Source of the DNA: Sphingomonas sediminicola | Lineage (GTDB): Bacteria > Pseudomonadota > Alphaproteobacteria > Sphingomonadales > Sphingomonadaceae | NCBI RefSeq assembly: GCF_014489515.1 | Contig: NZ_CP060782.1 | Coordinates: 2,294,001-2,358,000 of the forward strand | Direction: 5' to 3' | Length of the DNA stretch: 64,000 nucleotides | Shown: piece by piece, positions 57,167 to 64,000 of the stretch | Numbering within the stretch: the first letter of the stretch is position 1 | Layout of the letters: every line of letters begins with the position of its first letter | The notes under the pieces: generated by a model | What the model saw: only the letters and a program-made list of their open reading frames with translations | What the model was told of the DNA's origin: nothing | Databases searched by the model: none | Position numbers and translations under genes: made by a program

Positions 57167-57220
57167 CCGAGGACGTGATGGGCCGCGCCTGGACTAGCGC
57201 GGCCCGGCCTCGATCATGGC

Positions 57221-57706
57221 CTAGTGCCCGGACGCCAGCGGTGCGAAGTTGGCGTGGACCAGCATCCATTTGCCACCTTGCTTCACGTAGACCCGAGTGG
57301 ATTTCGCGAGAGACGGCGCGACCTTGCCGTCCGCCGCGCGCCTGAGCCCTGCGAAATTGTAGGTCAGGACGGCAGTGTCGCCATAGACCTGCACGCGGCC
57401 GTTCTGCATGTCGGAGAACATCGCCTTGTCGTTGGGCGTGACCTCTCCCATGCGCGTGGACATCGTCTTGCCGACGATCAAGGTCGGGAAGTCGCCGTTG
57501 AACTCCGTATAATCCTCGGCGAGCGTGGCATTTTGCTGAGCCATGGGCTCCCCGGCGATCTCGGATGCCCATTGCGAACGCGCGAGAGCCATGATTTCCG
57601 CGGCAACCTGCGGATTGTCCGCCGCCTGGACCGGCGTGCCGATCATCAACAACAGGGCGATCGTCCCGCCGGCAGCGCCGCGGGACCACTTTGTCAGGTT
57701 CATCAT
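57221..57706 (-). CDS. Exported DUF4440/NTF2-like protein
   Basis: The start at 57706 follows GGAGG and gives MMNLTKWSRGAAGGTIALLL, continuing MIGTPVQAADN, a good signal peptide. The 161-residue protein has the DUF4440 pattern: EIMALARSQWASEIAGEPMA, TLAEDYTEFNGDFPTLIVGK, NGRVQVYGDTAVLTYNFAGL and the last strand TRVYVKQGGKWMLVHANFAP. It is probably periplasmic, binding an unknown ligand. The longer frame to 57958 has no conserved sequence upstream of this start. Confidence 0.87.
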   Translation of the reverse strand: MMNLTKWSRGAAGGTIALLLMIGTPVQAADNPQVAAEIMALARSQWASEIAGEPMAQQNATLAEDYTEFNGDFPTLIVGKTMSTRMGEVTPNDKAMFSDMQNGRVQVYGDTAVLTYNFAGLRRAADGKVAPSLAKSTRVYVKQGGKWMLVHANFAPLASGH

Positions 57707-57913
57707 TGTAATCCTCCGCTTGAGAAACGCAGAGGGAGTGACCGACCGGCGGGACAACATTTCCCCTAGGGCCGCCAGCAATTTCGCGGTCGGCTTAAGA
57801 TAGTTAAGAGTCAACAGTAGGGGCAAGGCAATGGGCTGCCGCCGAAGTATGGCGCAGGGGAACGGAAGCGCGCTCCGTCCGTTCATGACGGTGACGAAAC
57901 ATCCGGAATCTCC

Positions 57914-58078
57914 ATGCAAACCCAGAACATCATCGAACGCGCCTTCCAGCTGGCACAAAGCTCAACGAGCATCGACGAAATCCGGAAGGCCCTTCGGCAA
58001 GAAGGCTATTCCAATGTCGACGCGCATCTTGGCGGCGCGTCCATCAAGGCGGACCTGAAGAAAAGGTTCGTCCGCTAG
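57914..58078 (+). CDS. Small conserved protein (54 residues), helical
   Basis: The product starts MQTQNIIERAFQLAQSSTSI, continues DEIRKALRQEGYSNVDAHLG and ends GASIKADLKKRFVR. It reads as a small three-helix protein like others common in sphingomonads, with a helix-turn-helix-like EEIRKxLxxEGY pattern. Function is unknown. No strong ribosome site is visible, so the start relies on the conserved look of the opening residues. A same-strand 64-residue gene follows. Confidence 0.7.
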   Translation: MQTQNIIERAFQLAQSSTSIDEIRKALRQEGYSNVDAHLGGASIKADLKKRFVR

Positions 58079-58127
58079 GCGGCGTCGCCACCCTCCTCTA
58101 TGCTTGCAAGCCGAGGCGGAGGATATT

Positions 58128-58322
58128 GTGAGCGCGGAGAACTGGCATGAGGAGCGGGACCGGCTGGTGCGCCTCCTGAAGGCGATCGAGACGGGCAAGG
58201 TCACGCACGTGGACGAAGAGGATCTGCGCGAGCTCCAGGCGGCCACGCCTGAGAATATCGAAGCGTTGAAGCAGCGGCTGGCGGAGCTGAACGACCGACT
58301 GAGCTCAAACCCGCCGCTGTAG
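58128..58322 (+). CDS. Small acidic helical protein (64 residues)
   Basis: A GTG at 58128, behind GGCGGAGG, encodes VSAENWHEERDRLVRLLKAI, ETGKVTHVDEEDLRELQAAT and a final helix PENIEALKQRLAELNDRLSS. The composition (about one-third charged, heptad-like Leu spacing) suggests an antiparallel helical hairpin. The start was chosen over TTG 58104 because of the ribosome site. Function is unknown. Confidence 0.7.
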   Translation: MSAENWHEERDRLVRLLKAIETGKVTHVDEEDLRELQAATPENIEALKQRLAELNDRLSSNPPL

Positions 58323-58394
58323 GACAGCGGGCGTGCCGCCCATCCTTATCAGCGCCGCCGTCACGTTGTGGAAGCGAAGAGAGCGAGGCCAGGA

Positions 58395-58802
58395 ATGAGC
58401 TACTACATCGCCGCGACCCTTCCCGTTCCATTTGAGCGGGGCATCGAACTGGCCGAAGCAGCGCTCAAGGAGCAGGGCTTCGGGATCATCAGCCGCATCG
58501 ACATGAAGGAGGCGCTGAAAACCAAGATCGGCGTGGATTTCCGGCCCTACACGATCCTCGGTGCCTGCAACCCGACGCTAGCTCACGAGGCGCTCAAGCT
58601 GGAGGACAAGGTCGGGACGATGCTGCCCTGCAATGTCGTGGTCCAGGCGAAGGGCGAGGGTTCGACCGAGATCGCTGCCATCGACCCCGTCGCGTCGATG
58701 CAGGCGATCGAGAATCCCGCGCTGAAGGATGCCGCTGCCGAGGTGCGAGAGCGGCTCAGAGTGGTCATCGGGCAGCTCGAGAAAAGCGGGGTCGCGGCCT
58801 GA
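58395..58802 (+). CDS. DUF302 family protein
   Basis: The 135-residue protein matches DUF302: MSYYIAATLPVPFERGIELA, then LKEQGFGIISRIDMKEALKT, DFRPYTILGACNPTLAHEAL and MLPCNVVVQAKGEGSTEIAA. These proteins form small dimers with a conserved Cys-x-Pro segment (GACNPTLAH) and are of unknown role, often cytoplasmic as here. The ATG at 58395 is preferred to 58368, which lies in poorly conserved sequence. Confidence 0.93.
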   Translation: MSYYIAATLPVPFERGIELAEAALKEQGFGIISRIDMKEALKTKIGVDFRPYTILGACNPTLAHEALKLEDKVGTMLPCNVVVQAKGEGSTEIAAIDPVASMQAIENPALKDAAAEVRERLRVVIGQLEKSGVAA

Positions 58803-58822
58803 TCGTCCGCGGACCTGGCACG

Positions 58823-59395
58823 TCAGGCCCGGTCCGTCATTCCCTGGTCCCCGCGCAGATAAGCGAACATGTGCTGGACGTAGTCGGCCTTGCCGATCTC
58901 CACGCCTGAGCTGCGCAGGATCGCGTAGGCGGCCATGACGTGGAAGTAGAACTGGCCGAGCGCCCAGTCGCGCGCGAATTGCTCGCGCGTGAGGTCGAAG
59001 GTCAGGCCCACCGGCAAGGCGAGTTCGAGCGGCACATCGGCCGGCCGGGCGTCGAGCGCCTGCGGCGGCAGACCGTCGAGGAAGGCCAATGCCTCGTCGA
59101 TCCGTGCGCGCGCCTCCGCCAGGGTACCGGGCCGTTCCCCGGCGTTGCGACCTTCGTCGAGGACGGGCTGGATGGCGTCGAGAGGCTCCCCTAGCAACCG
59201 TAACGGCGCTTCCCGGGCTTGAACGCAGGCGAAGCGGACCTGCGTCGCCAGCGGGAACATTTCGGGCGCGAGACGGGCGGAAAGCAGCGCCTCCGCCTTC
59301 TCCGCGCCGAGCTGGGCTTCGGCCTTGTCGAGCAACCCGCGCAACGTGCGCAGCATGTTGCGGTAGGTGGGAATCAGGAGGTCGGTCAGGGTCAT
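58823..59395 (-). CDS. DUF1993 family protein
   Basis: The 190-residue protein matches DUF1993, a DinB-like helical bundle: PTYRNMLRTLRGLLDKAEAQ, LAPEMFPLATQVRFACVQAR, ARARIDEALAFLDGLPPQAL and ARDWALGQFYFHVMAAYAIL with HMFAYLRGDQ at the end. The conserved His residues could bind a metal. Function is unknown. It is convergent with the DUF302 gene across 20 bases. Confidence 0.92.
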   Translation of the reverse strand: MTLTDLLIPTYRNMLRTLRGLLDKAEAQLGAEKAEALLSARLAPEMFPLATQVRFACVQAREAPLRLLGEPLDAIQPVLDEGRNAGERPGTLAEARARIDEALAFLDGLPPQALDARPADVPLELALPVGLTFDLTREQFARDWALGQFYFHVMAAYAILRSSGVEIGKADYVQHMFAYLRGDQGMTDRA

Positions 59396-59499
59396 GCGAG
59401 ACGCGTTAGCGGAGGACGCACCGATCCGTCAGGCGTTTCCATTCCTCCCGCTTGCCGGGGAGGAATTTGTAGCGGGGAAGCGCTTGCTCTTCAGGCCCG

Positions 59500-61891
<2,392 letters not shown>

Positions 61892-61930
61892 ATTCGTTCT
61901 TAGTCCCGCTCGGCGTCGGGCGCCACCCGC

Positions 61931-62383
61931 TTAGCGGCCGGTCACTTTCTTTGCTTCCTCGGCGGTGACCTTGCCGTCCTTGTTGAGGTCGGCGCGGTCG
62001 AAAGCCCCGAGGATGGGCGCGCGGAATTCGGCCTGGCTGACCTTACCGTCCTTGTTGGTGTCGAACTTCTGGAGCGTGAGCTCCGGGTTCTGACCCAGCT
62101 TGGAGAATGCGGCGGCCTTGAACTCGGCGAGGCTGAGCTGGCCGTTGCCGTCCTTATCGAGCGTCTTGAACTCGGCCTCGATCTTTGGCGCCAGGCTCTG
62201 GAGGGCCTTGGCGGTCATCGCCTGGATTTCGGCGCGACTGATGAAGTTGTCGTTGTTGGTGTCGCCCTTGTCGAAATTCACGTCGACCTGCTTCTGGACG
62301 TCGGTGCGGAGGCTGACCTTCGGCGCCTGCGCGGCGGCTGTTCCAGCAACGATCGAGAGTGCAACAAACAGAACCTTACGCAC
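61931..62383 (-). CDS. Exported EF-hand calcium-binding protein
   Basis: The GTG at 62383 follows GGAGG and gives a 150-residue precursor with signal peptide VRKVLFVALSIVAGTAAAQA. Four EF-hand loops are visible: DTNNDNFISRAE, DKDGNGQLSLAE, DTNKDGKVSQAE and DLNKDGKVTAEE, each with Asp/Asn ligands and a closing Glu. The protein probably binds calcium in the periplasm. The open frame to 62509 lies upstream of the signal peptide and was not used. Confidence 0.93.
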   Translation of the reverse strand: MRKVLFVALSIVAGTAAAQAPKVSLRTDVQKQVDVNFDKGDTNNDNFISRAEIQAMTAKALQSLAPKIEAEFKTLDKDGNGQLSLAEFKAAAFSKLGQNPELTLQKFDTNKDGKVSQAEFRAPILGAFDRADLNKDGKVTAEEAKKVTGR

Positions 62384-62461
62384 AATGGCCTCCTGAATTC
62401 CGGATGGAGCGAATGAATCGCCTACTTCCCTATTATGCATTGTGACGGCATCAGGCGTCCA

Positions 62462-63360
62462 ATGCATGCGCTGACCCATCTCGACCGGCTTGAGGCCGAG
62501 AGCATTCACATCATGCGGGAAACGGTCGCCGAGGCCGACCGCCCGTGATGCTCTATTCGATCGGCAAGGACAGCGCGGTGATGCTTCACCTGGCGAAGAA
62601 GGCCTTCTTCCCGGGACCGCTGCCCTTCCCGCTGCTGCATGTCGATACGACGTGGAAGTTTAGCGACATGTATGCGTTGCGCGACAGGGTGGCGGCCGAT
62701 CCGGCGGTGCAACTGATTGTCTACAAGAACCCCGAGGCCGAGCGCCTGGGCATAAACCCGTTCGACCATGGCCCGGCGCACACGGACATGTGGAAGACGG
62801 AAGGGCTGAAGCAGGCACTCGACAAGTATCGCTTCGACGCGGCGTTCGGCGGTGCTCGCCGCGACGAGGAGAAGAGCCGGGCGAAGGAGCGCATCTTCAG
62901 CTTCCGAGACCGCAATCATCGGTGGGACCCAAAGCGGCAGCGGCCGGAGCTCTGGTCTCTGTACAACGTCCGCAAGAACAAGGGCGAAAGCGTCCGCGTG
63001 TTTCCCTTATCCAACTGGACCGAGCTCGACGTCTGGCAATACATCCTTCGCGAGAAGATCGAGATCGTGCCGCTCTACTTTGCGGGCGAGCGGCCGGTGG
63101 TTGAGCGGGACGGGCTGATCCTGTTGGTCGATGACGACCGCATTCCGCTGAACGGCGAACAACCGCAGATGCGCAGGGTCCGATTCCGAACATTGGGCTG
63201 CTATCCGCTGACAGGCGCGGTTGAGAGCGCCGCCTGCACGGTCGAGGAAATCGTCGCCGAGATGCTGGTGACGACGACGTCAGAACGTCAGGGCCGGGCG
63301 ATCGACCGCGATGCAGGCACCGCCAGCATGGAGAAGAAGAAGCAGGAGGGTTACTTTTGA
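62462..63360 (+). CDS. cysD: Sulfate adenylyltransferase subunit 2 CysD (frameshifted near the start)
   Basis: CysD is the ATP-pyrophosphatase-family subunit that forms adenylyl sulfate (APS), with CysN as its GTPase partner. The N-terminus [20 protein letters not shown] starts at ATG 62462, and the PP-loop [20 protein letters not shown] lies in the next frame. Adding one C in the CCC at 62542-62544 restores [13 protein letters not shown] and a 299-residue protein (899+1 bases). Other family segments are [36 protein letters not shown] and [13 protein letters not shown]. The TGA overlaps the TTG of cysN. Confidence 0.95.
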
Positions 63361-64000
63361 ACCGCCCTGCGACCGACATTTCCGAGTGGCTGAAGGCGCA
63401 GGACAGCAAGGAGCTTCTGCGCTTCATCACCTGCGGCAGCGTGGATGACGGCAAGTCGACCCTGATCGGGCGGCTGCTCTACGACACCAAGCAGATCTTC
63501 GACGACCAGCTTTCGGCGCTCGAAGCGGACAGCCGGAAGCACGGCACGCAGGGCGAAGGGATAGACTTCGCGTTGCTGGTCGACGGCCTTTCGGCCGAGC
63601 GCGAGCAGGGCATCACGATCGACGTCGCCTATCGCTTCTTCGCGAGCGAGAAACGCAAATTCATAGTCGCCGACACGCCGGGTCACGAGCAGTACACGCG
63701 CAACATGGTCACCGGCGCCTCGACCGCCGACCTCGCGGTCTTGCTGGTCGATGCGCGCAAGGGCGTGCTGACCCAGACACGGCGACATTCGTATCTCGCC
63801 CAGCTACTCGGCATTCGGCACTTCATCCTCGCGGTCACCAAGATGGACCTGGTCGATTTCGACCAGTCCGCGTTCGACGCGATTGCTGCGGATTACCGCG
63901 TCTTTGCCGGCCAGATCGGTATCAAGGACTGGACCGCTATTCCGGTCTCCGGGCTTGGCGGCGACAATATCGGCGAGCAGAGCTCGCGGATGGGCTGGTA
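63357..64000 (+). CDS. cysN: Sulfate adenylyltransferase subunit 1 CysN (or CysNC), 5' part
   Basis: CysN is the EF-Tu-like GTPase that drives APS synthesis with CysD. The TTG start overlaps the cysD stop, and the translation gives [20 protein letters not shown] (P-loop), [20 protein letters not shown] (switch I), [19 protein letters not shown] (switch II) and AVTKMDLVD. About 214 residues are inside the window, and the gene continues past the right edge. Whether a C-terminal APS kinase (CysC) domain is fused, as is common in alphaproteobacteria, cannot be seen. Confidence 0.95.
   Translation, partial: MNRPATDISEWLKAQDSKELLRFITCGSVDDGKSTLIGRLLYDTKQIFDDQLSALEADSRKHGTQGEGIDFALLVDGLSAEREQGITIDVAYRFFASEKRKFIVADTPGHEQYTRNMVTGASTADLAVLLVDARKGVLTQTRRHSYLAQLLGIRHFILAVTKMDLVDFDQSAFDAIAADYRVFAGQIGIKDWTAIPVSGLGGDNIGEQSSRMGW

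Overview
The window is about 63-64 % GC and is very densely packed: in my annotation no gene-free stretch exceeds about 225 bases, and many neighbours overlap by ATGA or GTGA. Gene content points to an alphaproteobacterium of the order Sphingomonadales (Sphingomonas, Sphingomicrobium or Sphingosinicella type): a single bifunctional Rsh, a maeB-type malic enzyme, a SUF-only iron-sulfur operon led by an Rrf2 regulator, TPP-controlled thiC, short GloA/GloB, DUF1489 and DUF3597 proteins, and a giant VCBS-repeat surface protein. It looks like chromosomal housekeeping DNA; I see no insertion sequence, prophage, CRISPR array, tRNA or rRNA.

Layout. 0-6.3 kb: 5' part of mutS, maeB, rsh, an HxlR regulator and rpoZ. 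6.4-11.2 kb: a phospholipase D-fold enzyme facing a phospholipid N-methyltransferase, DUF1489, a CADD/PqqC-like oxygenase, a membrane protein plus Xre regulator, and an aldo/keto reductase. 11.3-18.2 kb: one roughly 2,300-residue VCBS/cadherin-like repeat protein on the minus strand, with seven identical 303-bp units and two 399-bp units. 18.4-26.3 kb: DUF411, hydrolase, TPR, SIMPL, gloA-gloB, acyl-CoA synthetase and gamma-glutamyltransferase. 26.3-33.5 kb: pyrD, then sufR-sufB-x-sufC-y-sufD-sufS-sufT-sufA behind a palindromic operator. 33.5-39.9 kb: MddA-like methyltransferase, HAD phosphatase, dapD, EamA transporter, TlpA thioredoxin, galU, a degenerate receiver protein and an HNH nuclease. 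40-46.4 kb: a tight operon gluQRS-HIG1-pduO-egtB-egtD-yggT-folD-x-marC (tRNA modification, cobalamin adenosylation, ergothioneine, one-carbon metabolism). 46.5-53 kb: envelope proteins, a cupin/JmjC protein coupled to a GH3 glycosidase, and a periplasmic aspartic protease. 53-60 kb: many small conserved unknowns and several NTF2-fold proteins. 60-64 kb: thiC with its TPP riboswitch, an EF-hand protein and the start of cysD-cysN.

The most important caution is sequence quality. Nineteen genes, including sufB, cysD, egtB, egtD and the giant repeat protein, are broken by about 24 frameshifts. Every one is repaired by adding back a single base, nearly always in a short G or C run, and repaired lengths come out as whole codon numbers with family-typical sequence across the join. 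I therefore describe these as single genes with probable sequencing or assembly deletions rather than as decayed pseudogenes. Their coordinates span the whole gene.

Points of biological interest are the CADD-like protein (a possible self-sacrificing p-aminobenzoate synthase), two unknown genes embedded in the suf operon, the palindromic operator abutting the start codon of the suf regulator, a receiver domain with Glu at the phosphorylation site, a J-like protein without HPD, and seven convergent gene pairs whose stop codons are nested in exactly four bases.
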